From: Pontibacter sp. E15-1
GTDB lineage: Bacteria > Bacteroidota > Bacteroidia > Cytophagales > Hymenobacteraceae
Length of the DNA: 64,000 bases
Direction of reading: 5' to 3'
NCBI RefSeq assembly: GCF_022601975.1
Contig: NZ_JAKVIR010000007.1
Location: forward strand, 107,954-171,953
Shown: piece by piece, positions 1 through 9,042 of the stretch
Numbering within the stretch: the stretch's first letter is position 1
Layout: the number at the start of each line of letters is the position of its first letter
Position numbers and translations under genes: made by a program
The notes under the pieces: model-generated
The model's database searches: none
The model's input: the letters and a program-made list of their open reading frames with translations, nothing else
What the model was told of the DNA's origin: nothing

Positions 1-44
1 TCCGGGAGCGCTACCTGGCGCAAAGCCAAGAGCCCGCACACTAA
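1..44 (+). CDS. C-terminal tail of an unidentified upstream gene (partial)
   Basis: The first bases read in frame 3 as RERYLAQSQEPAH followed by a TAA stop at 42-44. This is a plausible hydrophilic protein tail, but only 13 residues are visible, so no family can be assigned. The next gene lies about 180 bases downstream on the same strand. Confidence 0.3.
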   Translation, partial: RERYLAQSQEPAH

Positions 45-223
45 ACGCAGGCGTTGGGGTATGGCTGCTGGATGTATGAATTAGGTGAATATTGTTAGTG
101 ATAAACAGGTGTCTGCTGTTAAAATATGCTAATGTAAACAACAATCAGAAACGCTGAGAAGCTACCCGAGACCAGGCTGCCCTAAAACCTAGCCCCTGGA
201 AACAAAAGCCGAAGTTATACCTG

Positions 224-1738
224 TTGCTCGCTGTTGGCCTGGCTGCCGCTATTGCCTTTGTCCGCTACGGTATCTTTAAAAACCATCGCGCTGCTGATTG
301 GGCAGTTCATTACAAAGGCATCGGCACGGGCTCGTCTCCCCGCATGGCAGACTTGAATGACGACGGAGTGCTGGACATTGTTTTAGGGGCGGGAGGCGCT
401 GAGAATGCACCCAGCGACACAGCTGTGATTGCCCTGGACGGCACTAATGGCGACATGCTCTGGCATGTTCCGGGGCGCAACCAGGTGGTGGGCTCCGCGC
501 TTTTTTACGATATCACCGACGATGGCGTGCCGGATGTATACATCGGTGGCCGCACAGCCGAGCTGGTCGTGATTGATGGGGCTAGTGGTGAGGTGCTGTG
601 GCGGTTTTTCCCGGCTGACCATACTCTGAATCCTGCTGACTCGGGCATCTATAATTTCTACAACCCCCAGCTTGTTTCAGACCAGGACCAGGATGGAAAA
701 CAAGACCTGCTCATCTCGAACGGCGGGGACTATACCATCAAACCTTTTGACCCCAGGCGGCCACCGGGCAAGCTGTTGGTAGTGAGCAGCCGCACCGGCA
801 AAACCCTGTCGGAAGCCAGGATGCCCGATGGCAGAGAGATCTATATGTCGGTGGTGAAGGTGCGCCTGAAGCCTGACGGAGAAGAGGAGGTTATTTTCGG
901 CACGGGCGGCGAGACCATTGGCGGACATCTTTACCGGGTATCGCTGCAGGATGTGTTGAGTGGGGATCTATCCGAGGCGACAGTGCTGGCCACAGGCAAA
1001 AACAAAGGTTTCGTGGCGCCGCCTGCGCTGGCCGACATCACCGGAGACGGTATCTATGATGTGATCGCGAATGCCGTGGACGGGCGCACCATCGCCATCG
1101 CCGGGGCAACCGATTCGCTGCTGTGGAGCGTGGCGTTGCCGGGCACCGAAATATACTCCGGCCCAGCTATCGGGTATTTTAATGCGGATGAGGTGCCCGA
1201 CGTGTTCACCAACTACAGCATCGGCACATGGCCCATGATCAGGCGGTCTACCCAGCGGATGATAGACGGGCAAACCGGCCAGGTGCTGTTTTCAGATACG
1301 CTTGGCATTTTTTCCTGCGCCTCTCCGGTTGTGGCCGACTTCAACGAGGATGGAGCGGACGATGTGCTGTTTGTGGTCAACAACCTCGTGCGCCTCCACA
1401 AATACGATTACGATAAGAAGCATATCAACCAGCTGACGGTCTTCAATTTCCGGAACAATACCCATTACACGATAGGCGATACCTTGCCCGGCAGCAACCT
1501 GGCCAGCACCCCCTGGCTCGGAGACCTGGACGACGATGGAAAGCTGGACATCGTATCGACTTCGGTAGACCTGGACGGACAGAAAAACGATATTGACCGG
1601 CCTACCAACCTCCGGGTGTTCCATGTCAAAACTCCATACTTCATAAAAAATGAAATCAGGTGGGGGAGCTATATGGGAAGTAATTACGACGGGGTTTTCA
1701 GAACAGAGCAAAAGTCAACCATGGTAGGGAGGGAGTGA
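224..1738 (+). CDS. FG-GAP/VCBS-type beta-propeller repeat protein, membrane-anchored
   Basis: A hydrophobic N-terminal segment (about residues 1-14) is followed by repeated calcium-loop motifs of the form DxNxDGxxD. They sit near residues 43 (DLNDDGVLD), 95 (DITDDGVPD), 153 (DQDQDGKQD), 272 (DITGDGIYD), 372 (DFNEDGADD) and 436 (DLDDDGKLD). This spacing is typical of FG-GAP/VCBS or PQQ-like propellers exported to the periplasm or cell surface. The substrate or partner is unknown. The start is odd. TTG at 224 is used here, but the open frame runs upstream to a TGA at 155 without any ATG, and the residues before 224 (KPKLYL) look like the basic n-region of the same signal anchor. The true start may be another non-ATG codon, or the start has been lost. 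The gene stands alone on its strand, with the SLC13 transporter about 100 bases downstream. Confidence 0.75.
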   Translation: MLAVGLAAAIAFVRYGIFKNHRAADWAVHYKGIGTGSSPRMADLNDDGVLDIVLGAGGAENAPSDTAVIALDGTNGDMLWHVPGRNQVVGSALFYDITDDGVPDVYIGGRTAELVVIDGASGEVLWRFFPADHTLNPADSGIYNFYNPQLVSDQDQDGKQDLLISNGGDYTIKPFDPRRPPGKLLVVSSRTGKTLSEARMPDGREIYMSVVKVRLKPDGEEEVIFGTGGETIGGHLYRVSLQDVLSGDLSEATVLATGKNKGFVAPPALADITGDGIYDVIANAVDGRTIAIAGATDSLLWSVALPGTEIYSGPAIGYFNADEVPDVFTNYSIGTWPMIRRSTQRMIDGQTGQVLFSDTLGIFSCASPVVADFNEDGADDVLFVVNNLVRLHKYDYDKKHINQLTVFNFRNNTHYTIGDTLPGSNLASTPWLGDLDDDGKLDIVSTSVDLDGQKNDIDRPTNLRVFHVKTPYFIKNEIRWGSYMGSNYDGVFRTEQKSTMVGRE

Positions 1739-1842
1739 GGCCTCATGCCGTTGGTTTTAAGGAAGCGTTAGGCGTGTAATTACTTGAGATTAGTATTGGC
1801 TATATATAACTGAAGTGATTTTCCGGCTTCAGTTGAGTTACA

Positions 1843-3336
1843 ATGGCAAAGTTGCTTATCTTATCCCCCAAAGTATATAACACACTCCCGCACCCGATGC
1901 ACCTAACCCGAAGAAACGTTGGCCTCGTGCTGGCCCCCTTGCTTGCGCTGCTGGTATGGGCAATCACGCCGATGCTGGCCTATGAGGCCCGCACCGTCGC
2001 CATCATCATGACTTTTTGCCTCGTTTTCTGGATGACCGAGGTGATCCCGCTGTCGATGACGGCGTTTCTGGGGGTGCTGCTGGCGGTAATGGTGGGCGTG
2101 GCCGATATCAACACCGCCTTCCAAAACCTGGGCCATCCCATCATACTGCTGTTTATCGGGAGCTTCCTGCTGGCCCGCTCCATGACGCGCCATGGCCTCG
2201 ACAAACGCATCGCCTTGTTTATCCTGTCGCGGGCGTTCTTCCAGAAAAGCTTGTTCCGGCTTTTTCTGGGCTTCTCCTCTGTCTCTTTTGTGCTGTCGAT
2301 GTGGGTGAGCAACTCTGTGACGGTGGCCATGCTGCTGCCGCTCTTGCTGGGGGTGTCGCAGTTAGTCAACACGCCGGAGCAAACCCGGAACCCGAGCACG
2401 TTTTTCCTGCTGGGCATTGCCTACAGCGCCTCCATTGGCGGCATCAGTACCATCATCGGCTCGCCCCCCAACCTGATCGGCGTGAATTATCTGGAGCAAC
2501 AGGGCATCACCATCGACTTTCTGCAGTGGATGCTGCTGGCCTTGCCCATCTCGCTGAGCATGTATGGGTTCATGGTGTTGTACATGCGCTACTTCCTGAA
2601 GAAATGCGCTTATAGCCAGCAGGCGGTGCAAGCCTACGTGGCGGCCCAGCACGCGCAGCACCAACGGCTGCGGCAAGGCGAAAAAGTGACGATGGGCGTT
2701 TTTGTGCTGGCGGTGTTGCTTTGGCTGTCGCCCGGCGTTTTCAACTTGCTGGGTATGGAGGAGGCCTATGCGTTTATGAGCGCCTACTTTGCCGAGAGCA
2801 CGGTGGCCATTCTGGCGGCCCTGCTGCTGTTCCTGATCCCGCCGGGGCAGGAAAACGGGGGACAGGGCACACTCACCGCCGCCGATCTGGTAAAAATCGA
2901 CTGGGACACGATTCTGCTGTTCGGTGGGGGTATGGCCCTGGGCCAGTTGGTGGTTTCGTCTGGTTTGGCTGATGTGATTGGCCGCAGCATTACCGCCCTG
3001 GTTGATCCTGAAAAAAGAGTCTTGTTAGTGTTTATGCTTGTCGGCATCGTGCTGCTCCTCACCGAGGTGAGCTCGAACACAGCGATTGCCATCACCTTTG
3101 TTCCCATTATCATAGGCGTGCTCCAGGGGCTTGACCTGCCGCTGCTATACCCCGTGCTGGGGGTGGTGGTGGCGTGCAGCCTTGCGTTTATGCTGCCTGT
3201 GGCCACACCACCCAACGCCATTGTGTATGGCAGCAAGCAAGTGCCAATCGGGACGATGGTGCGGACAGGCATTGTGTTGAATCTTATCGGAGTGGTTGTT
3301 ACGACGTTTTGGGTAATACGCTACATGACCGGATAA
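1843..3336 (+). CDS. SLC13/DASS-family sodium:anion (dicarboxylate/sulfate) symporter
   Basis: This is a polytopic inner-membrane protein of 497 residues with about 11-13 hydrophobic segments. Two family motifs are visible: GSPPNLIG near residue 205, and ATPPNAIVYGS near residue 454, where the family binds sodium and the carboxylate or sulfate substrate. DASS proteins import di- or tricarboxylates, sulfate or phosphate with sodium; the substrate cannot be told from sequence alone. ATG at 1843 gives a longer soluble N-terminus. ATG at 1897 (MHLTRRNVG), directly before the first transmembrane helix, is an equally good start. A 59-aa membrane protein follows 66 bases downstream on the same strand and may be co-transcribed. 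Confidence 0.88.
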   Translation: MAKLLILSPKVYNTLPHPMHLTRRNVGLVLAPLLALLVWAITPMLAYEARTVAIIMTFCLVFWMTEVIPLSMTAFLGVLLAVMVGVADINTAFQNLGHPIILLFIGSFLLARSMTRHGLDKRIALFILSRAFFQKSLFRLFLGFSSVSFVLSMWVSNSVTVAMLLPLLLGVSQLVNTPEQTRNPSTFFLLGIAYSASIGGISTIIGSPPNLIGVNYLEQQGITIDFLQWMLLALPISLSMYGFMVLYMRYFLKKCAYSQQAVQAYVAAQHAQHQRLRQGEKVTMGVFVLAVLLWLSPGVFNLLGMEEAYAFMSAYFAESTVAILAALLLFLIPPGQENGGQGTLTAADLVKIDWDTILLFGGGMALGQLVVSSGLADVIGRSITALVDPEKRVLLVFMLVGIVLLLTEVSSNTAIAITFVPIIIGVLQGLDLPLLYPVLGVVVACSLAFMLPVATPPNAIVYGSKQVPIGTMVRTGIVLNLIGVVVTTFWVIRYMTG

Positions 3337-3402
3337 GGCGCCCTGGCATCGCCTACCACTCCATTTTGCCTCTATAACGTCTACACTGCCATACCTTTCG
3401 CA

Positions 3403-3582
3403 ATGAAAAACCGCAAAACCTACCGCCTTGTTGTCATGGTCGCCTGCTTTCTGTTTGCTGGCCTAAATCTGTTGAAAATCATTCAGGGAGCCTATACCAC
3501 GATAGATGTATTCCTGTTTGTGACGTTCCTGCTTTTTGGGGGAATCTACGCGTATCTGCTCCGGAAAGACAGACAAGGCTAG
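3403..3582 (+). CDS. Small two-helix membrane protein, 59 aa
   Basis: ATG at 3403 opens a frame reading MKNRKTYRLVVMVACFLFAG, with TAG at 3580-3582. Two hydrophobic stretches (about residues 8-20 and 35-52) are separated by a short polar loop, and the C-terminus is basic (LLRKDRQG). It lies 66 bases after the SLC13 transporter and just before a strong hairpin terminator, which supports a real last gene in a two-gene unit. I do not recognise the family and assign no function. It may be an accessory or unrelated small membrane protein. Confidence 0.6.
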   Translation: MKNRKTYRLVVMVACFLFAGLNLLKIIQGAYTTIDVFLFVTFLLFGGIYAYLLRKDRQG

Positions 3583-3599
3583 GGAGGAGGTATAAAAGA

Positions 3600-3651
3600 A
3601 AAACCTAAGTATCTCTACTGTTCCTTCTGAACAATCAGATACTTAGGTTTT
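3600..3651. terminator. 15-bp perfect stem hairpin terminator
   Basis: AAAACCTAAGTATCT (3600-3614) pairs perfectly with AGATACTTAGGTTTT (3637-3651) around a 22-base loop. The A-tract and T-tract at the two ends make it usable in both directions. It closes the SLC13/small-protein unit. Confidence 0.75.
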
Positions 3652-4062
3652 CAACTTTTAGCCAAAGGTATCCGGTTATACGCCGTCCCGGCAAATGTGT
3701 TCAAAAAAAATCAAGGAATGGCGTCTCTTTTTGTTTTTTTGTGTAATTATTAATCTATACAAATGCGGTTAAAAGTATTTTACGTATATAATTTGTGATT
3801 AAGCATATCATTTCAGCGCAAAGAGATTCATTCACCCCATACAAGGATTTCTGACACTCCACGTTAGTTAGTAAACTTCGAGTAAATGCCGTATTCGATC
3901 AATAGTCATAATAAATCTAAGCTACCCACCAATTTTTAGAATAGCGGATTGAAATTAATTCTTTTGAATAATACTATTCAAAGATGATTGATTTGTGAAT
4001 ATGCTATTTTCTTATCCCGTCTTAGTCAGGTATATTTTAATGATGCGTCTTAGTCTGCCCAA
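3652..4062. other. AT-rich intergenic stretch without a gene
   Basis: This stretch is markedly richer in A/T than its surroundings and has stops in all frames. It probably holds the promoter of the ATP-grasp gene, but no clean -33/-7 pair was found. Confidence 0.5.
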
Positions 4063-4965
4063 ATGAAACAACTTACTTTAAAAGCCATCAGAAACAAATT
4101 AAAGCGGCACTACAATGAGCTGCTAGGTATAACTCCAGTTTTGTGTGGTCCATTTGAGCAGCGTATAAAGTGCAGGCACCTGGCCTACTGGAAACACGCT
4201 GATGCAGAAACTATTCGCAATACCAGCATGTCAGCTCTGGACCCAATCGAAAATTGGATGGATGTGCCTCACTGGCAACGGAAACTCAGCAATAAGCACA
4301 ATGCCCGTGAATTTGCGGTGATGCATGCCTGTATGGTATCAGAATTATACTGGAAAGGGAGAGATTTGGAGCTTCTGGATTTTACTGTGTTACCTGAGAA
4401 TTTTGTCATAAGGCCGACCATAGGCCATTCTTCAGGTCTGGTTTTCTTGATGCGCAAGGGAGTAAACCTGATGGACAAAAAAAGCTATACGACCGAAGCC
4501 ATAAAAGAGATATTGAAGAAGGCGCTCGAAAAAAATCGATACCTCGAGTTCCTGGTAGAGGAATTCCTGACGGATGAAAAGGGGCAGTACCGCATTCCAG
4601 ACGACTATAAGTTCTACACTTTCAATGGAGAGATTGCCATCATACAGGTGATTAACAGGCTGGGGCCGCGTGAAGGGTTTGACAGTTGCTATGACGCCGC
4701 GTGGAACCAAATGCCGGATATCAGCGCGCACTATCCCCCGGCTGCCAGGCAACTACCGCCCCAATGCTTGCCGGAAATGATAGCACAAGTCAAAAAGTTG
4801 AGCAAAGCCTACGGGGTGTTTGTTCGGGTAGATTTTTATGCCACGCCAAGAGGGGCAGTGTTCGGTGAGTTTACACCAACTCCTGGTTTAGGGAAGTCAT
4901 TTACGCCCATGGCCGAACAGCTATTTATAGACAATTGGGGTAAGCACTGCGCAGGCACAATTTAA
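4063..4965 (+). CDS. TupA-like ATP-grasp protein
   Basis: This 300-residue soluble protein has the hallmarks of the TupA-like ATP-grasp family (teichuronic-acid-synthesis type). A block IPDDYKFYTFNGE lies near residue 176, and VRVDFY followed by GEFTPTPG near residues 254-270 matches the family's metal/ATP-binding C-terminal half. Such enzymes are usually found with surface polysaccharide genes and are thought to form amide or ester links using ATP. Here it is isolated, with no glycosyltransferase beside it, and its AT-rich codon use differs from the neighbouring priA, hinting at acquisition by transfer. It is convergent with priA; the two stop codons are only 6 bases apart. Function beyond the fold is inference. 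Confidence 0.7.
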   Translation: MKQLTLKAIRNKLKRHYNELLGITPVLCGPFEQRIKCRHLAYWKHADAETIRNTSMSALDPIENWMDVPHWQRKLSNKHNAREFAVMHACMVSELYWKGRDLELLDFTVLPENFVIRPTIGHSSGLVFLMRKGVNLMDKKSYTTEAIKEILKKALEKNRYLEFLVEEFLTDEKGQYRIPDDYKFYTFNGEIAIIQVINRLGPREGFDSCYDAAWNQMPDISAHYPPAARQLPPQCLPEMIAQVKKLSKAYGVFVRVDFYATPRGAVFGEFTPTPGLGKSFTPMAEQLFIDNWGKHCAGTI

Positions 4966-4971
4966 GATCCG

Positions 4972-7503
4972 TTACATCGGGTCCACGTCGGCCACTACAC
5001 GTATGCCCTTGAAGTCGGGGAGGAGCTTGAGGTTGAAGATGGCCTGCGCCACTTGCCCTTTGGCGGCTTTCAGGTTGGTGTTCTCGCGGGGCAGTTTGAT
5101 ATGGATCTCCTGCAGGAACAGGTTCCGGATTTTGAAGATATACGGCACCTCCGGCCCCAGCACCTGCTGCTTGCCCAGACGATCGCTCAGATCTTTGGCC
5201 AGCACGATGGCGGCGTTCTCAGAAACGCGCTCCTCGGTGTGTTTTACCGTCACCTTAATCATCCGCACGAACGGGGGGTAGCCGAACCGCAGACGCTCCT
5301 CAATCTCGTGCGTGTACAAACTCTGGTAGTCGTTGTGGCGCACTTTCTCGAAGATCGGCTGCAGCGGGTCGCGGGTCTGGATAATGACGGTGCCCGGCTT
5401 GCTCTTCCGGCCGGCGCGGCCACTCACTTGCACAAAGAGTTGGTAAGCCCGCTCATGCGCCCGGTAGTCCGGAAAGTTTATGATGGTGTCGGCGTTCAGG
5501 ATGCCCACCAGGCTCACGTGCTCAAAGTCAAGTCCCTTAGTCACCATCTGGGTGCCCACCAGCACGTTGGTGCGTCCGCTCTCAAAATCCGCGATAATCT
5601 GTTGGTAGCTGTTCTTCTTCTTGGTGGTGTCCAGGTCCATGCGCTGCACCTCTGCGCTGGGCAGCATCAGCTTCAGTTCATCCTCCACCTTCTCAGTGCC
5701 GAAACCCATGCTCTTGAGCGTGGTGGCACCGCAGGCGGGGCAGTCGTTGGGCATGTGCTCGTGGTAGCCACAGTAATGGCAGCGCAATTCCCTGTTGTAT
5801 TTATGGTAGGAGAGGCTCACGGCGCAGTACTTGCACTTGGGTATCCAGGAGCACTCATCGCAGGAGATGAAGGGGGCATAGCCGCGTCGGTTCTGAAACA
5901 GGATAACCTGCTCCTGGCGTTGCAACCTTTCCTCGATCGCGGTTAGCAGTTGGCTGGAGAAGTGGCTGTGCATGGCCTTGCGCTGCTGCTCCCGGCGCGT
6001 ATCCACCAGCTGGATGTCGGGGAGTTGGGCCTCGCCAAAGCGCTTGCTCATCGTCACTAGCCCCCAGCGGCCGGTTTTGCAGTTATAGTAGCTTTCGACG
6101 GAGGGTGTGGCGGAGCCCAGCAGCGTTTTTGCGCCCTGCAGGTTGGCCATCACCAGCGATGTTTCGCGGGCATTGTAGCGCGGGGCCGGGTCATACTGTT
6201 TGTAGCTGGCCTCGTGCTCCTCGTCCACAATCACGAGCGAGAGGGTATGGAAGGGCAGGAAAACCGCCGACCGCACCCCCACCACCACCTGAAACTTGCC
6301 CGACAGCACGCCTTGCCACACCTCCGCCCGCTCGTTGTCCGAGAACTTAGAGTGGTATACCCCCAGCTTGTCGCCAAACACCTTCATCAGGCGCGTCACG
6401 ATCTGGGCGGTGAGCGCGATCTCGGGCAGCAGGTATAGCACCTGACCGCCGCCTTCCAGCGCATGCTTGATCAGGTCGATGTATACCTCGGTTTTGCCGC
6501 TGCCCGTTACGCCGTGCAGCAGCACCGTGTCTTTCTCCTTAAACAGCCCCAGAATCTCGTCCTTGGCCTGCAACTGGTGCTCCGACAGGGCCATCGGCAG
6601 CTGCTGTGGCTCGTTGTCCACGGGGAAGCGCGACACTACCTGATCAAACTGCTCGAGCACGCCCTTTTTGATGAGCGTGTTGATGGACGAGGCGGACAGG
6701 TGCGGGCTGCTGGTTAATAGATTTTTCTCGATGCCTCTGGCATTCAGGTGAACGTCCTGGTGCACCGGTACTTTCTGCAGGTAGTTCAGCAGGATGTCGA
6801 GCTGCTTTGGTTGGGGGGCGAGTTGGTTGAAAAGCTCTTCCAGCATACCCTCTTCGCGCACAAAATGCTCCGACAGGCGCACCTTCTTCACCACCTTGGG
6901 CGAGAACTTGTCGCTCACCTGCTCATATATAATGATGGCGTCTTTCTGGATCAGCGACTTAATGAACTTGTGGTAGCTCTTGAGTTGGAGCAGGTTGCTG
7001 ACATCAGTAAAGGTGAGCGCCTGGTTTTGCTGCAGCGCAAAGATGATTTTCTCTTCCTGCGGCGCAAACGTGATCTCGTCTTCTTCGGGGTTGTAGTGCG
7101 GGTGCAGCTGTATCCGCGACTCGCTGCTGAGCTTGAGGGCCGAGGGCAGGGCCGCGTTGATCACCTCCCCCAGGGTACACATGTAATAATCCGCGATCCA
7201 CTTGAACAGCTTCAGCTGCGGGGCGGTCACGATGGGGGTATCGTCCAGCACATCCAGCACGTACTTGGCCTGGTAGTCGGCGGGGGCGTTTTCGTGGATG
7301 TCGGCCACAATGCAGCTCAGCACCCTTTTCCCTCCGAACTGCACAATTACCCGCACGCCCACCAGCACCTCGTCGTTCATCTCGAAGGGGACGCGGTAGG
7401 TATACAGCTTGGGCAGCGGCAGCGGCAGGATCACGTCGGCAAACAACGTAACGCGGTCGGTGGCCGGCTCGGGGGGGTAATTAAAGTTTAAAAGCTCAGA
7501 CAA
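4972..7503 (-). CDS. priA: Primosomal replication restart helicase PriA
   Basis: PriA reloads the replisome at stalled forks as a 3'-to-5' superfamily 2 DNA helicase. In the 843-residue product, the N-terminal 3'-DNA-binding region (about 1-110) is followed by Walker A HGVTGSGKTEVY near residue 330, a DEEH box near 430, and the zinc-binding insertion. The insertion has two cysteine clusters (CDECSWIPKCKYC, then CHYCGY and CPACG) that hold two zinc ions. The helicase C-terminal lobe includes GTQMVTKGLDF and VSGRAGR. Length is slightly above the family norm (about 730-830). ATG at 7503 gives an intact N-terminus. It is divergent from the secreted EEP protein gene at 7719 and convergent with the ATP-grasp gene. 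Confidence 0.97.
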   Translation of the reverse strand: MSELLNFNYPPEPATDRVTLFADVILPLPLPKLYTYRVPFEMNDEVLVGVRVIVQFGGKRVLSCIVADIHENAPADYQAKYVLDVLDDTPIVTAPQLKLFKWIADYYMCTLGEVINAALPSALKLSSESRIQLHPHYNPEEDEITFAPQEEKIIFALQQNQALTFTDVSNLLQLKSYHKFIKSLIQKDAIIIYEQVSDKFSPKVVKKVRLSEHFVREEGMLEELFNQLAPQPKQLDILLNYLQKVPVHQDVHLNARGIEKNLLTSSPHLSASSINTLIKKGVLEQFDQVVSRFPVDNEPQQLPMALSEHQLQAKDEILGLFKEKDTVLLHGVTGSGKTEVYIDLIKHALEGGGQVLYLLPEIALTAQIVTRLMKVFGDKLGVYHSKFSDNERAEVWQGVLSGKFQVVVGVRSAVFLPFHTLSLVIVDEEHEASYKQYDPAPRYNARETSLVMANLQGAKTLLGSATPSVESYYNCKTGRWGLVTMSKRFGEAQLPDIQLVDTRREQQRKAMHSHFSSQLLTAIEERLQRQEQVILFQNRRGYAPFISCDECSWIPKCKYCAVSLSYHKYNRELRCHYCGYHEHMPNDCPACGATTLKSMGFGTEKVEDELKLMLPSAEVQRMDLDTTKKKNSYQQIIADFESGRTNVLVGTQMVTKGLDFEHVSLVGILNADTIINFPDYRAHERAYQLFVQVSGRAGRKSKPGTVIIQTRDPLQPIFEKVRHNDYQSLYTHEIEERLRFGYPPFVRMIKVTVKHTEERVSENAAIVLAKDLSDRLGKQQVLGPEVPYIFKIRNLFLQEIHIKLPRENTNLKAAKGQVAQAIFNLKLLPDFKGIRVVADVDPM

Positions 7504-7718
7504 GGGTGTTTCTACTTTAGTAATGACAAAGGTCGTAAAAAAAGGGCGATGTTGGTAATCTGAAGCGGCGCATGTTCAGGCGTTGTTTGTATACCGGGCA
7601 GAGGTGCATTTCACGGATAAAAAGCTTACCTTAATCTCTGGAAACAGGAAGGCGCTGTGCGTGTTGCGGCAGCGCCATACCCCTTTCCCCAGACAAGCTA
7701 ACAAACGACAAAAGCGAT

Positions 7719-8570
7719 ATGTTAAAAAAGACATTTTTCCTGATGAGCCTGCTGTTTCTTTGTGGCGCAGCGGCCTTTGCCCAGAAAAGCAGCCTGCGCG
7801 TAGCGACGTATAACATCCGCTACGACAATGTGAGCGACACCGTGAATGCCTGGGGCAAGCGCCTGCCTGTGCTGGCCGACCAGATCCGGTTTCAGGAGTT
7901 CGATATTTTCGGGACGCAGGAAGTGCTGCTGCACCAACTGCAGGGGATGGCCAAGGCACTGACAGGGTATAAGCACATTGGGGTAGGGCGCGACGATGGC
8001 AAGGAGAAGGGCGAGTTTGCCGCTGTTTTCTACCGTGCCGATAAGTTCGATTTGCTGAAGCAGGGAAATTTCTGGCTCTCCGAAACACCCGACAAGCCGG
8101 GCAAAGGCTGGGACGCTGATTTCCCGCGCGTTTGCACGTGGGGGCAGTTTAAAGCGAAGGACACTGGCCTCAGCTTTTATTTTTTCAACGTCCACTTCGA
8201 CCACATGGGCGAGCAGGCGCGCCGGGAGAGCGTGAAACTGATGCTGCAAAAGATCAAACAGATTGCCGGTACCGCACCCGCCATCTTTGTCGGCGATTTT
8301 AACTTCAGCCAGAAAGACGAGAAGTATACCACCCTCAGCACCTCTGGCCTCCTGCAGGACGCCTACCAACTGGCCGATGTGCGTTTTGCGCCCCGTGGCA
8401 CCTTCAACGGCTTTGAGGCTACCCGCAAAACCGATGAGCGCATCGACCACATCTGGCTCACTTCCGGCTTCAAGGTAAGCCGCTACGGCATCCTGACCTC
8501 CACCTACAGCAACGGAAAATTCCCCTCAGACCACTTTCCGGTGATGGCAGAGGTGGTTTATGAGAAGTAG
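7719..8570 (+). CDS. Secreted endonuclease/exonuclease/phosphatase-family protein
   Basis: The N-terminus is a signal peptide (MLKKTFFLMSLLFLCGAAAFAQ), so the 283-residue protein is exported. The EEP fold is clear: the ATYNIRYD strand near residue 30, catalytic Glu in GTQEV near 67, GDFNFS near 190 and SDHFPV near the C-terminus. An additional DERIDHIW supplies the Asp/His pair typical of the Mg-dependent fold. Members cleave phosphodiester or phosphate ester bonds in DNA, inositol phosphates or sphingomyelin; in Bacteroidota the secreted branch is usually of unknown substrate. It is divergent from priA, with 215 bases between them, and the next 470 bases are repeats. Confidence 0.88.
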   Translation: MLKKTFFLMSLLFLCGAAAFAQKSSLRVATYNIRYDNVSDTVNAWGKRLPVLADQIRFQEFDIFGTQEVLLHQLQGMAKALTGYKHIGVGRDDGKEKGEFAAVFYRADKFDLLKQGNFWLSETPDKPGKGWDADFPRVCTWGQFKAKDTGLSFYFFNVHFDHMGEQARRESVKLMLQKIKQIAGTAPAIFVGDFNFSQKDEKYTTLSTSGLLQDAYQLADVRFAPRGTFNGFEATRKTDERIDHIWLTSGFKVSRYGILTSTYSNGKFPSDHFPVMAEVVYEK

Positions 8571-8671
8571 CATGAGGACACAAGACACAAGACACAAGTA
8601 TCAAGACACAAGATAAAGAGTGTGAGGTTTGTGAAGTTGATGAAAGGATTATTTGAAGTAATTTGTAGAAA

Positions 8672-8701
8672 CCCACCCCTGCACCTCTTAAGAGGGGAAT
8701 T
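8672..8701 (+). repeat. Dispersed 30-bp hairpin repeat, copy 1
   Basis: CCCACCCCT is followed by a CCTCTTAAGAGG palindrome and GGAATT. The reverse complement of 27546-27575 matches it at 26 of 30 positions by hand alignment. Confidence 0.6.
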
Positions 8702-8757
8702 TGGTTCATGAGAAAACGCTTGCCATCGCGCGCGTCTCGCGCGTGTAAGGGATAATT

Positions 8758-8827
8758 GGGCCTCTGGCCCATTCGAGTCACAGACTCGACATCAATTTGA
8801 GACACCCCGAAAGCTTTCGGGACGCCA
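8758..8827 (+). repeat. Dispersed 70-bp double-hairpin repeat, copy 1
   Basis: This unit contains two stem-loops: TCGAGT-CACAG-ACTCGA (8773-8789) and the perfect palindrome CCCGAAAGCTTTCGGG (8806-8821). It aligns without gaps to 27716-27785, with 13 differences in 70 positions. A difference in the first stem becomes a G-T wobble, so the fold is kept. It looks like a small non-coding mobile or structured element (MITE-like). Confidence 0.7.
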
Positions 8828-8979
8828 GTAAGATAGGCTATTGGAGACTGATAACTGCATTTTCATCCCCCTACCCCCTTCAAAGGGGGACAATCGGCAT
8901 GAGTGGAAAAGTATAGCGGCCGCAGCTATGACCTATGAAACAATCCCAGTAAGAATTAAAAACAGCAAACTCCCCACCT

Positions 8980-8998
8980 GGGGGTAGGGGCCCTCTAT
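8980..8998 (+). repeat. GGGGTAGGGGCCC repeat, copy 1
   Basis: GGGGGTAGGGGCCCTCTAT recurs, slightly changed, as an inverted pair at 18698-18817. All copies are intergenic. Confidence 0.5.
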
Positions 8999-9042
8999 CG
9001 GACAAGGAGGGGCTAGAGGTGGTTTGACCCGGTAAACCAAAC

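Larger units (their letters stand above)
8571..9042. other. Repeat-rich intergenic region, no gene seen
   Basis: The stretch begins with tandem ACACAAG units (8578-8615). It carries copies of three dispersed repeats listed separately (8672-8701, 8758-8827, 8980-8998) and a further C-rich hairpin CCCCCTACCCCCTTCAAAGG at about 8866-8885. No coding potential is apparent on either strand. Confidence 0.6.

Noticed and set aside
8578-8615. ACACAAG tandem units as a possible tandem-repeat locus or CRISPR
   Set aside because: Units are only 7-8 bases, few in number and without spacers.
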